Of a stretch of 55,268 nucleotides of DNA, positions 25,518-35,857 are shown one piece after another. Source of the DNA: an uncultured Opitutia bacterium (GTDB lineage: Bacteria > Verrucomicrobiota > Verrucomicrobiia > Opitutales > Opitutaceae); the NCBI GenBank assembly GCA_903873805.1, contig CAIQQB010000003.1:1-55268 (forward strand). The letters run 5' to 3'. Under the pieces are notes generated by a model. It searched no databases and was not told the origin of the DNA. It saw only the letters and a list, made by a program, of their open reading frames with translations. Numbering within the stretch: position 1 is the stretch's first letter; every line of letters starts with the position of its first letter. The translations under genes and the position numbers were made by a program.

Positions 25518-26462
25518 ATGACCATCCTCCGCCGAACGTTTCTGGCGGCAACCGCCGCCCTCCTCCTGGCCGACCCGGGGGCCGCCCAGTTCGGCCCGGG
25601 CGGCGGCCGGGGCTTGCGCGGCGGCAAGAATGGCCCGCTGGTCCGCACCGAGGGCGGCGTGTGGGTCAACGAGGACACCGTGCGCACGGCCCGCGAAACC
25701 GCCGGGCACAGCGTGGACCTGCCGGCCTGGACCAACGATCCGGCCTTCGCCGGGGACACGTTCACGTTCGCCCGCATCATCTTCAAATCCCGCCGCAATC
25801 CCGGCACCGACGGACTCGGCTGGGTCATCGATTATCCGGATGCCGACCTGAACCTCTCCTACCGACTCCATGAACTGACCGCGCTGCGGGTGAATCCCGA
25901 TGGCCGCGTCCTGAAACTGACCGACCCGCAGCTCAACCGCTATCCCTTCATCTACGCCGAGCATGTCGAGGGGATGCAGCTGAGCGATTCCGAGATCCTC
26001 GCCCTGCGCAATTTCCTCGCCGCCGGCGGCGTGCTGATGGTGAACGACACGTGGGGGGCGCAGGCCTGGATCAATTTCACCGGACAGATGGCCCGCGTTC
26101 TGCCCGGACGGAGCTGGACCGAGCTCGGCATCGATCACCCGATGTTCCATTGTGTGTTCGACCTCCGCGGGCCCATGCAAGCCCTGCAGGTGCCGACCTT
26201 GCATTTCTGGAACCGCAGCTACGATCCCGCCGATCCGCAGTCGCCCACCACCCGGAACCGCGGCTACGCCGGCTATGAAACCATGCACGTGCGCGCCTGG
26301 GCCGACGACAAGGGGCGCTTCATGATCGTCGCCGTCCACAACAGCGACACCAGCGACGGTTGGGAGCGCGAGGGTGAGAACGCCGACTATTTCCAGCAGT
26401 TTTCGGAAACCCGCGCTTATCCGCTCATGATCAACATCGTGGTCTACCTGATGACCCACTGA
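25518..26462 (+). CDS. Exported DUF4159 protein
   Basis: A 314-residue DUF4159 family protein. The N-terminus (MTILRRTFLAATAALLLADPG) carries a twin-arginine motif and signal-like segment; the mature part begins QFGPGGGRGLRGGKNGP, another Gly/Arg-rich stretch. The domain is recognisable from TFARIIFKSRR, DYPDADLNLSYRLHELTALR, YPFIYAEHVEGMQLSDSEIL and LRNFLAAGGVLMVNDTWGAQ; it has a class I glutamine-amidotransferase-like (ThuA-like) fold in related proteins. The function is unknown; such proteins occur beside MoxR/BatA-type clusters in other bacteria, but no such genes are seen here. The gene is 25 bp upstream of an FGE-fold lipoprotein gene and probably co-transcribed. Confidence 0.82.
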   Translation: MTILRRTFLAATAALLLADPGAAQFGPGGGRGLRGGKNGPLVRTEGGVWVNEDTVRTARETAGHSVDLPAWTNDPAFAGDTFTFARIIFKSRRNPGTDGLGWVIDYPDADLNLSYRLHELTALRVNPDGRVLKLTDPQLNRYPFIYAEHVEGMQLSDSEILALRNFLAAGGVLMVNDTWGAQAWINFTGQMARVLPGRSWTELGIDHPMFHCVFDLRGPMQALQVPTLHFWNRSYDPADPQSPTTRNRGYAGYETMHVRAWADDKGRFMIVAVHNSDTSDGWEREGENADYFQQFSETRAYPLMINIVVYLMTH

Positions 26463-26486
26463 ACCCGGCTCGCCGCTTTCCGTCCC

Positions 26487-27503
26487 ATGAATCTCCCGCC
26501 CTTCCGCCTGCTCCCGCTGCTCTTCTCGTCCGCCCTCGCCCTCACCGCCGGCGGCTGTGCCTTGCCGGGCCGTCCGGTCGCGGCTTCGGGTCCGGCGGCC
26601 GGCCAGTCGTGGGCGGTGCCGTTGACCGGCCCCGCCACCCTGCCCATGGTGTGGATCGCGCCGGGAACGTTTTTGCAGGGCAGCCCGGCGAACGAACCCG
26701 GCCGGCGGCCCGATGAGGGTCCCCAGACCGCCGTCACGTTGACCAGGGGCTTCTGGCTTGGTCGGACCGAGGTGACCGTGGCGCAATGGCAGAGCGTGAT
26801 GGGTGTCGACCTGCGCGGCCAGCTGGCCCGGGCGCGCGGCGACGACACGTTATACGACCTCGGTGGGAAAAAGCAGACCGTCCGCGCCTTCATGCGCTGG
26901 ACGCCCGACGCTCCGCCGGAGCAGTATCTCGCCAACGAGGGCGACCGGCTGCCGATGTATTTCGTCAGCTGGAACGACGCGATGGAGTTCGGCCGGCGGC
27001 TGACCGAACGCGAACACGCCGCCGGGCGCCTGCCCGCCGGCTACTGCTTCACTCTGCCGACGGAAGCCCAGTGGGAATATGCCTGCCGGGCCGGCACGAC
27101 CGGCGCCACCTATGCCGAGTCCCCGGGCGCAGCGACCGGCGGGCCTGTGCCGCTCGACCGCATCGCCTGGTACAACGGAAACAGCGCCACCGGCTACACC
27201 GGCCGCGGCTTCGGCCGGCCCTCGGCCGGACCGCGCGAGGTCGGGGCCAAACTGCCGAATGCCTGGGGCCTGCAGGACATGGCGGGCAATCTCTGGGAAT
27301 GGTGCCGCGACTGGTACGGGCCCTATCCCGGAGGCGCGGTCACCGATCCGACCGGGCCGGCGGCCGGCACGGACCGGGTCAACCGCGGCGGGAGTTTCGG
27401 CAGCGGGACGCGCGACGAACGCTCCGCCAACCGGGCCAAAAACCCGCCAGCCGAAGCCAGCGCCTACCGCGGCTTCCGCCTCGCGCTCTGCCCGGCGCCG
27501 TAA
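26487..27503 (+). CDS. FGE-fold (SUMF1 domain) exported protein without catalytic cysteines
   Basis: A 338-residue protein with an N-terminal hydrophobic segment ending LTAGGCALPG, a possible though imperfect lipobox. The SUMF1 domain follows: MVWIAPGTFLQGSPANEPGR, FWLGRTEVTVAQWQSVMG, PMYFVSWNDAMEFGRRLTER, TLPTEAQWEYACRAGTTG, LQDMAGNLWEWCRDWYG and VNRGGSFGSGTRDERSANR. The stretch that carries the C-x4-C pair in true FGEs is GSFGSGTRDERSANRAK here, so it cannot make formylglycine. Such variants often act as ligand-binding or iron-oxygen enzymes in other settings; here the role is unknown. It follows DUF4159 after 24 bp. Confidence 0.82.
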   Translation: MNLPPFRLLPLLFSSALALTAGGCALPGRPVAASGPAAGQSWAVPLTGPATLPMVWIAPGTFLQGSPANEPGRRPDEGPQTAVTLTRGFWLGRTEVTVAQWQSVMGVDLRGQLARARGDDTLYDLGGKKQTVRAFMRWTPDAPPEQYLANEGDRLPMYFVSWNDAMEFGRRLTEREHAAGRLPAGYCFTLPTEAQWEYACRAGTTGATYAESPGAATGGPVPLDRIAWYNGNSATGYTGRGFGRPSAGPREVGAKLPNAWGLQDMAGNLWEWCRDWYGPYPGGAVTDPTGPAAGTDRVNRGGSFGSGTRDERSANRAKNPPAEASAYRGFRLALCPAP

Positions 27504-27553
27504 ACCGACGTCGGCGGCATCAGCCCAACGTCACATCAGAAATAGACTTTGGG

Positions 27554-27609
27554 TGGTAGGGCGAGGCGTCCCGGCCGAGCCGCGGCTCACCCGGAGGGAT
27601 AGCTCTACC
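27554..27609. repeat. Intergenic palindromic repeat (ggtagggcgaggcgtccc type)
   Basis: ggtagggcgaggcgtcccgg ... ccgcggctcac ... agctctacc. The outer ends (ggtaggg; ctctacc) and the inner gagccgcggctc pair imperfectly. It separates the convergent FGE-fold and gcvP genes. Confidence 0.6.
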
Positions 27610-27637
27610 TAAGCACAAAACGTCACTGACCTTGGCG

Positions 27638-30550
<2,913 letters not shown>

Positions 30551-31006
30551 GCCGCGGACGGTAGGGTATTGTCCCGCCTGCGCAAAGGGTTTTCGCGGCC
30601 TGCTGGCGCCTGGACCGGCCGGGGCGCCGGCGCTTCAATTCGCAGTTGCCTGGGTGGAAACCGGGCCGTTTGGGTCCAGATGCGTTGATCGCCCGCACCG
30701 GCTCCGGTCATGCGCGGGGAACCGTCATTGCGCCTCAAAACCATGGCCGGCTGCCAGCCGCTCGCCGGTGAGCTTGCGACCTGGCAAAACCGTCGGAACC
30801 GACCGAAACGTGCTGGTCGAAATCTGGCCGGGACTGATACAGGTTCGGGCATTCCACACGCAGCTTTTCCGTGCGGAGCAAGTCGGGTGGCGGCAATATC
30901 GGGCTGGACCTGAGCGCGATGTGTGGCTCTCATTTTCAAGCCGACTGCCCCTTCCATGGCCCTGCCTGTTTCGATTTCTGCGGGAATTGGCTTCAGACAA
31001 CACTCC
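30551..31006. other. Divergent intergenic region, no feature recognised
   Basis: 456 bp between gcvP and the frameshifted protease. Frames crossing it lack protein-like motifs. It presumably holds promoters for both genes; I could not identify convincing -35/-10 elements or a gcv-type riboswitch. Confidence 0.4.
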
Positions 31007-32412
31007 ATGCCCTGCCATCGCCATCCATTCATCCATGGGCTCGCTTCGCTGCTGCTCGTTTTCTCCCTCGTTGTGGCCGTTGGCGGCCGGTGTCGGGCTG
31101 CGACGGTGTCGGCGGATGACAAGGTCACGATAACCTCAGCCAGTTATGGCACCGGCACGCGCACGGCCAATGTGACCACCCGGGTGGCGGAGCTGATCAG
31201 CGCTCCCGGAGACTCATTCATTGTCGACCGGATCATTCTCGGCAAGGATCCGGCCGTGGGTGTGGCGAAGGAACTGCACCTCGGCTATCGTTTTCGTGGG
31301 GTGAAGGGCAGTTACAAAGTCTTGGACGGCAAAAAACTCAGCTACGAGGACCTGGTTTTCAACATCACCGGAAATAAAGTCGCCCCTCCGGACGAGCAGG
31401 TTCCTGCCCCCGCCGGGCCGGCGTCCGTGGCCGACGGCCCGGACGAACAGATCCTGACGGATCAACAAATGGGGGGGCTGGTGCTGATCGAGGGCGAGAA
31501 GGAGGTGGCCATGGGATTTGTGGCCAAAATTCACGACACTGACTGCATCGTCACCAATCTGCACGTCCTGTGTGCCAATCCGAAGTTTGTTGTCAGGAAT
31601 CTCGCCGGCGGGGAGGTGGCGGTCCGGGGCATGATCGGGGCCATCGGGGCCGATGTCGGGTTATTGCGCATCGTCAACTCCACCGGCCTGCCGGTGAATC
31701 TGGTGCTGGCGGACAAGGTGATGGAGGCCGCCAAAATTGGCGATCCGGTAGTGATCATGGCAATCGGCCGGGGGGCAGTGCGGCGACGCAGACCAGCGGC
31801 CGGATCAGCGGACTTGGGCCGGCGCGCATCGAGGTGGAGGCCGCCTTTCAGCAGGGCAATCATGGCAGCCCCATTTTCAACACCACCAGCAAACAAGTTG
31901 TCGGTCTGGCTTGCAGTGCAGAGAGCGTGACTCCGGACATCCACGCCAAACCGGGCACGGCGGCGGGTGGAATTTTGCAGCGTGAAACCCACTGGTATGG
32001 TTGCCGGCTGGATGTGGTGTCCAAATGGGAGTCCATTGACGCGGCAAAATTGCAGGCTCAGGTGCAACGGCTCGAAGATTTCCGGGGACTTTCCATGGCC
32101 TTACTGGCGGCGGTCCGGGCCGACCTGTTCGATGCGAAGACCAACCCTCACCTGAAGAAAATCATCGAACAATATGGTCCGCCCCGTCCGGCCCATGCGG
32201 CGGCGGCGGAAATCGGCACGATGATGCGTTTCATCCGCAATGACGCCCAGGAGGGGCTGAAGGAATTTGCCGGTGCGGAGTATTACGACTACTTCCACAG
32301 CACGCTGGACTGGAACTTGAGCGTGGCGGAGCAGGTGAAGTTTCGCGAGCTCCTTATCTCGGCCCTGAAAGACATCGAGGGCGACATCCCCTCGTATCAG
32401 CGCCGCCTCTGA
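31007..32412 (+). pseudogene. Exported trypsin-like serine protease, split by a frameshift
   Basis: Frame 1 runs from the start at 31007 (MPCHRHPFIHGLASLLLVFS, signal-like hydrophobic stretch) to about 31775, then the correct sequence continues in another frame to 32412. Joined, the S1 triad is complete: His186 in CIVTNLHVL, Asp216 in GAIGADVGLLRI and the serine in QQGNHGSPIFNTTSKQVVGL. The switch falls at a run of six G (31770-31775); seven G would restore one frame reading VIMAIGRGGSAATQTSGRIS. Without correction the protein stops at 31930 in an unrelated Arg-rich tail without the serine. Past the protease domain is a helical C-terminus ending SYQRRL. It may be a sequencing or assembly error, a true pseudogene, or slippage-controlled. 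Confidence 0.75.
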
Positions 32413-32430
32413 TCCCCCGCTGTCAAATAC

Positions 32431-32455
32431 AAGGGGTCAGGCAGATTATTGTTAA
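32431..32455 (+). repeat. R8 repeat, first copy
   Basis: aaggggtcaggcagattatt followed by gttaa. It recurs in the same orientation at 33341-33365 with a single mismatch in 25 bases. The two copies bracket the His-Pro repeat gene. As far as I recall, similar ggggtcaggc sequences flank REP-associated tyrosine transposases in other bacteria; no transposase is seen here. Confidence 0.8.
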
Positions 32456-32686
32456 TTTGTCCGAAAAGGGGCGGATTGTTAGGCATTAATCAGACGATTT
32501 TCATCAATGCTACGCCACAGATTGAGGGAATCTTCGGGACCCATGAAGTGCAGATACCTGATTCCCACGAATTAACTCATGTCTGGGAGAGCGAAGAATC
32601 TCAGCCCTGAATGTTGGGGCAGCAACCGATCAAATCTGAGGTCAGCAACGAAAGCGGACTGTCCCGGCTGCCTGGCCTTGGCGGCC

Positions 32687-33265
32687 TCACTCCGCACTTT
32701 TGTTGATCGCAAGTTCGGCCCGGATAAAAAGCCGGACGGGCTTGGCCGCGGCTTCGCCCGCGACGCCGGGATGCTTGTCGAGGAACTCAAGCAACTCGGG
32801 GTGACCCTTCACAAATTTCGGTTCCTTCAGCTGGGAAGCGTCTTCACTCAGCTCCTGTTCGATCTTCGGATGGTCCCCGAGGAACGCGCCGAAAAGCTTG
32901 GCCTGTTCACCCGTGATCGGCGTGCTGTCCTCACGTTTCAGAAACCGCTCCACAAATGCTCGCGGATGCGCCTTGATGTCCTGCGCGATTTTCGGATGGT
33001 CGGCGATGAAGGTCGCATAGGCGGGATGCGTCTTGAGGAACTCCTTGCCGTCCGCCTTCCCTGGATGCTGGATCAGGGCGTCGGCAATGACCGGATGATC
33101 ATCGAGAAACTTATCGAACTTGTTCTGTTCAGCCGGAGTGATCACGGCTGTCTCCGCCTTCGCCGCGGCTTTGGCCGCCCGAAGTTCCGGGGCAGCCACG
33201 ATTCCGGCCACCGCCAGCACAAACATCAAGCGACGCAGGGTTGGGACTGATTGAAGAAGTAGCAT
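32687..33265 (-). CDS. Small exported protein with F-x-x-x-HP repeats
   Basis: A 192-residue protein I do not recognise by family. The N-terminus (LRRLMFVLAVAGIVAAPELRA) is signal-like; a start at the later Met is possible. The mature part is built from helical repeats of about 11-12 or 22-24 residues centred on HP: FLDDHPVIADALIQHPGK, FLKTHPAYATFIADHPKIAQ, DIKAHPRAFVERFLK, FLGDHPKIEQELSEDAS, FVKGHPELLEFLDKHPGV. The His-Pro pair lies after an acidic or polar residue, near a helix start. No catalytic motif. It is alone between two R8 copies, with AT-richer flanks. It might bind metals or proteins through its histidines, but this is speculation. Confidence 0.65.
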   Translation of the reverse strand: MLLLQSVPTLRRLMFVLAVAGIVAAPELRAAKAAAKAETAVITPAEQNKFDKFLDDHPVIADALIQHPGKADGKEFLKTHPAYATFIADHPKIAQDIKAHPRAFVERFLKREDSTPITGEQAKLFGAFLGDHPKIEQELSEDASQLKEPKFVKGHPELLEFLDKHPGVAGEAAAKPVRLFIRAELAINKSAE

Positions 33266-33587
33266 CGGTCTGGACGGGGTTGACCCTCAGACGATCCGAT
33301 ATGCCCGTCGGTTTCACGCCTTCCGACTTAGTTCGAGCCAAAGGGGTCAGGCCGATTATTGTTAAATAGGTCAAACAGGCAGCCAAGTATTTAGGCTAAA
33401 ACACACGCCTGCAATCACTGCCGCGACCACAGGCTATGGGTGAGTTCCGATACGGACCTAATTTCGGCGTTTATCCAGGGGTTTGCGCTGCGTGCGGAAC
33501 AAGCTTGGCTGGGCGGCCCGCCCGGGGGGCGACATTTCGTTTGCCGCCGCGCGCCCCCGGTCCGCACACTGGCCCTCCTTTTTCGCC
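33266..33587. other. Intergenic region with the second R8 copy
   Basis: The divergent gap between the HP-repeat gene and the GH112 gene. It holds R8 at 33341-33365. In-frame sequence upstream of the GH112 start (33483-33587) is Arg/Ala-rich and not conserved in the family, so it is treated as non-coding. Confidence 0.55.
33341..33365 (+). repeat. R8 repeat, second copy
   Basis: aaggggtcaggccgattatt followed by gttaa, a direct repeat of 32431-32455 with one mismatch, 910 bp away. Confidence 0.8.
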
Positions 33588-35798
33588 ATGAAACCTTCCG
33601 CCCTCGATTCCGGCGACTTCACCCTGCCCGGGGAAGCCGGCCACGAACAGCTCACGCTCCGCCTCGCCAAAAAATGGGGGGCCGACACAATCCGCGACTC
33701 GGACGGCACCCAGCTTTCGCCGGAAATCGTCCAGTCCGGTTACGCGATCTACTCGACCATCTGCCTGCCGCGTTCGGTCCAGCCGTGGGCCCGCGTCAAC
33801 CACGACAAGCTCCAGCAGAATTTTCTGATGAGCTTTCCGGTCATCGCCACCAAGTCGAAGACCAACCTCACGCTCCTCGCCGGCTTCTTCACCGAGCAGT
33901 TTGCGGTGAACGTTAAGGACAGCCCGAAGCAATGGTGGCAGGTGTTTGACCGCACCACCGGGCAGGAGGTCGCCAAGTCGAAGTGGTCGTTCAACCCGAG
34001 GTTGGGCACTGTCACCATCACCGGCACGACGCCCGGCCACCGCTACACCGTGAACTTCCTCGCCTTCCGGCTCTGGGAGGAGATCTCGATGTACAACCAC
34101 CTCACCAACAACTGGGGCGACCGCGAGCACCTCGCCGCCGTCGATCCGATGCAACCCGAGACGCAGAAAGTGCTGCTGGCGTTTCTGGAGCAGTGGCTGC
34201 GGGACCACCCCGACACGAAGGTCGTGCGGTTCACCTCGATGTTCTACAATTTCTCTTGGTTCTGGGGCTCGGACCAGAAGACGCTGCGCGACATTTACTC
34301 CGACTGGGGCGATTACGCCATGACGGTCAGCCCGCGGGCGCTGCGGCTCTTTGCCAAGCAGTTCGGCTACAGCCTCACCTCCGAGGATTTCGTCAACGGC
34401 GGACTCTACAACTCGACCCACAACGCCCCGTCGCGCCGCTACTGCGACTACATGGAGTTCATCCACGGCTTCGTGATCGATTTCGGCCGCCAGTGCATCG
34501 ACCTGGTGCACCGGCACGGCAAGCTCGCCTACGTGTTCTACGACGACCACTGGATCGGCGTCGAGCCGAGCAGTCCGCGGTTCAAGGAGTTCGGCTTCGA
34601 CGGCCTGATCAAGTGCGTGTTCAACGCCTTCGAGGTCCGCCTCTGCGCGCACTCCACCGGCGTGAAGACCCACGAGCTCCGCTTGCACCCATATCTATTC
34701 CCGACCGGCCTCAAGGGCGAGCCGACCTTCAAGGCCGGCGGCAATCCGACCCTCGACGCGAAGAATTTCTGGATCGACGCCCGCCGCGGGCTCGTCCGCG
34801 CGCCGATCGACCGCATCGGCCTCGGCGGCTACCTCTCGCTGGTCGAGCCGTTCCCGGATTTCCAGGATTACATCGAGGGCCTGGTGCGGGAATTCCGCCT
34901 CCTGAAAAGCTTCCATGCCGGCGACCGGCCGTGGACCGCGCCCGCCAAGGTCGCGGTGCTCACGGCTTGGGGCAACCTCCGCGCCTGGACGTGCTCCGGC
35001 CATTTCACCAAGGGCGTCGAGCTCTACGACGTGCTCGAGTCGCTCGCCGGGCTCGCGCTCGACGTGCAGTTCCTCAGCTTCGACGACCTCGTGGCCGACG
35101 GCGTGCCGGCGGGCGTCAAAGTGATCCTCAACTGCGGCCGCGCCGGCAGCGCCTGGAGCGGAGGGCATTTCTGGTCCGACCCGCGGGTCGAGGCGACGCT
35201 CACCGAGTTCGTGCAGCAGGGCGGCGGCGTCATTGGCATCGGCGAACCGAGCGCGCTCACGCAGCCCGGCCAGCAGTTCCGCCTCGCCCGGGTGCTAGGC
35301 CTCGACCGCGACGGCGGCGAGCGGGTGGCCAACGGCAAATACAAATACGTCGCGCCCGCCGGCCGGGTGGCGGGAGTCGCCGACCACTTCATCACGACCG
35401 ACGTCACGGCGCCGCTCGATCTCGGCAAGGACGTTGACGGCATCTACGTGTTCGACGGCTCCACCCAAGTGCTGGCTGAGCGCGACAGCTCGCCGCGGCT
35501 CACCACGCATGCCTTGGGCAAGGGGCGCGGCGTCTACCTCAGCGGCTTCAAGTTCACCTTTGAAAACACCCGCCTGCTGCACCGCGCCATCTACTGGGCT
35601 GCGGGCCAGGAGTCGGGCTGGACGAAGTGGAGCTCCGCCAACGTCAAAACCGAGGCGACCTATTTCGCCAAGGCCGGCAAGCTCGTCGTGATCAACAACG
35701 CCGGCGAGCCCCAGACGACCATCGTGACGCTCGGCGACGGCCGGTCCACCCGTGCCGTCAAGCTCGACGCCCACGGCATCGCCATCCTAGATCTCTGA
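33588..35798 (+). CDS. GH112 beta-galactoside phosphorylase (GNB/LNB or galactosyl-rhamnose type)
   Basis: A 736-residue enzyme of the family that splits beta-galactosyl disaccharides with phosphate, giving galactose 1-phosphate. The start at 33588 leads to SGDFTLPGEAGHEQLTLRLA. Matches to family members: KWGADTIRDSDGTQLSPEI, EEISMYNHLTNNWGDREH, VVRFTSMFYNFSWFWG, AMTVSPRALRLFAKQFGYSL, DFVNGGLYNSTHNAPSRRY and the acid Asp320 in YDDHWIGVEP. The end (VVINNAGEPQTTIVTLGDGR) is also family-like. There is no signal peptide, so it acts inside the cell after uptake. Known specificities are galacto-N-biose, lacto-N-biose and galactosyl-1,4-rhamnose; with pectin genes around, the last fits rhamnogalacturonan use. 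It lies 59 bp upstream of a GH42 gene. Confidence 0.9.
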   Translation: MKPSALDSGDFTLPGEAGHEQLTLRLAKKWGADTIRDSDGTQLSPEIVQSGYAIYSTICLPRSVQPWARVNHDKLQQNFLMSFPVIATKSKTNLTLLAGFFTEQFAVNVKDSPKQWWQVFDRTTGQEVAKSKWSFNPRLGTVTITGTTPGHRYTVNFLAFRLWEEISMYNHLTNNWGDREHLAAVDPMQPETQKVLLAFLEQWLRDHPDTKVVRFTSMFYNFSWFWGSDQKTLRDIYSDWGDYAMTVSPRALRLFAKQFGYSLTSEDFVNGGLYNSTHNAPSRRYCDYMEFIHGFVIDFGRQCIDLVHRHGKLAYVFYDDHWIGVEPSSPRFKEFGFDGLIKCVFNAFEVRLCAHSTGVKTHELRLHPYLFPTGLKGEPTFKAGGNPTLDAKNFWIDARRGLVRAPIDRIGLGGYLSLVEPFPDFQDYIEGLVREFRLLKSFHAGDRPWTAPAKVAVLTAWGNLRAWTCSGHFTKGVELYDVLESLAGLALDVQFLSFDDLVADGVPAGVKVILNCGRAGSAWSGGHFWSDPRVEATLTEFVQQGGGVIGIGEPSALTQPGQQFRLARVLGLDRDGGERVANGKYKYVAPAGRVAGVADHFITTDVTAPLDLGKDVDGIYVFDGSTQVLAERDSSPRLTTHALGKGRGVYLSGFKFTFENTRLLHRAIYWAAGQESGWTKWSSANVKTEATYFAKAGKLVVINNAGEPQTTIVTLGDGRSTRAVKLDAHGIAILDL

Positions 35799-35857
35799 AC
35801 TGTCCGCGGCGGCCGGTGACGGGAGCCGGCCGCCTTTCCCCCATCCCGCACCCCACC

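Noticed and set aside
26487-27503. Calling the second SUMF1-domain gene a sulfatase maturase
   Set aside because: The C-x4-C catalytic cysteines are missing (GSFGSGTRDERSANR).
30551-31006. A glycine riboswitch upstream of gcvP
   Set aside because: The region was scanned for the paired GGAGA-type aptamer pattern and none was convincing.
32431-33365. Calling the R8-flanked unit an insertion sequence
   Set aside because: There is no transposase between the repeats, and the repeats are direct rather than terminal inverted.
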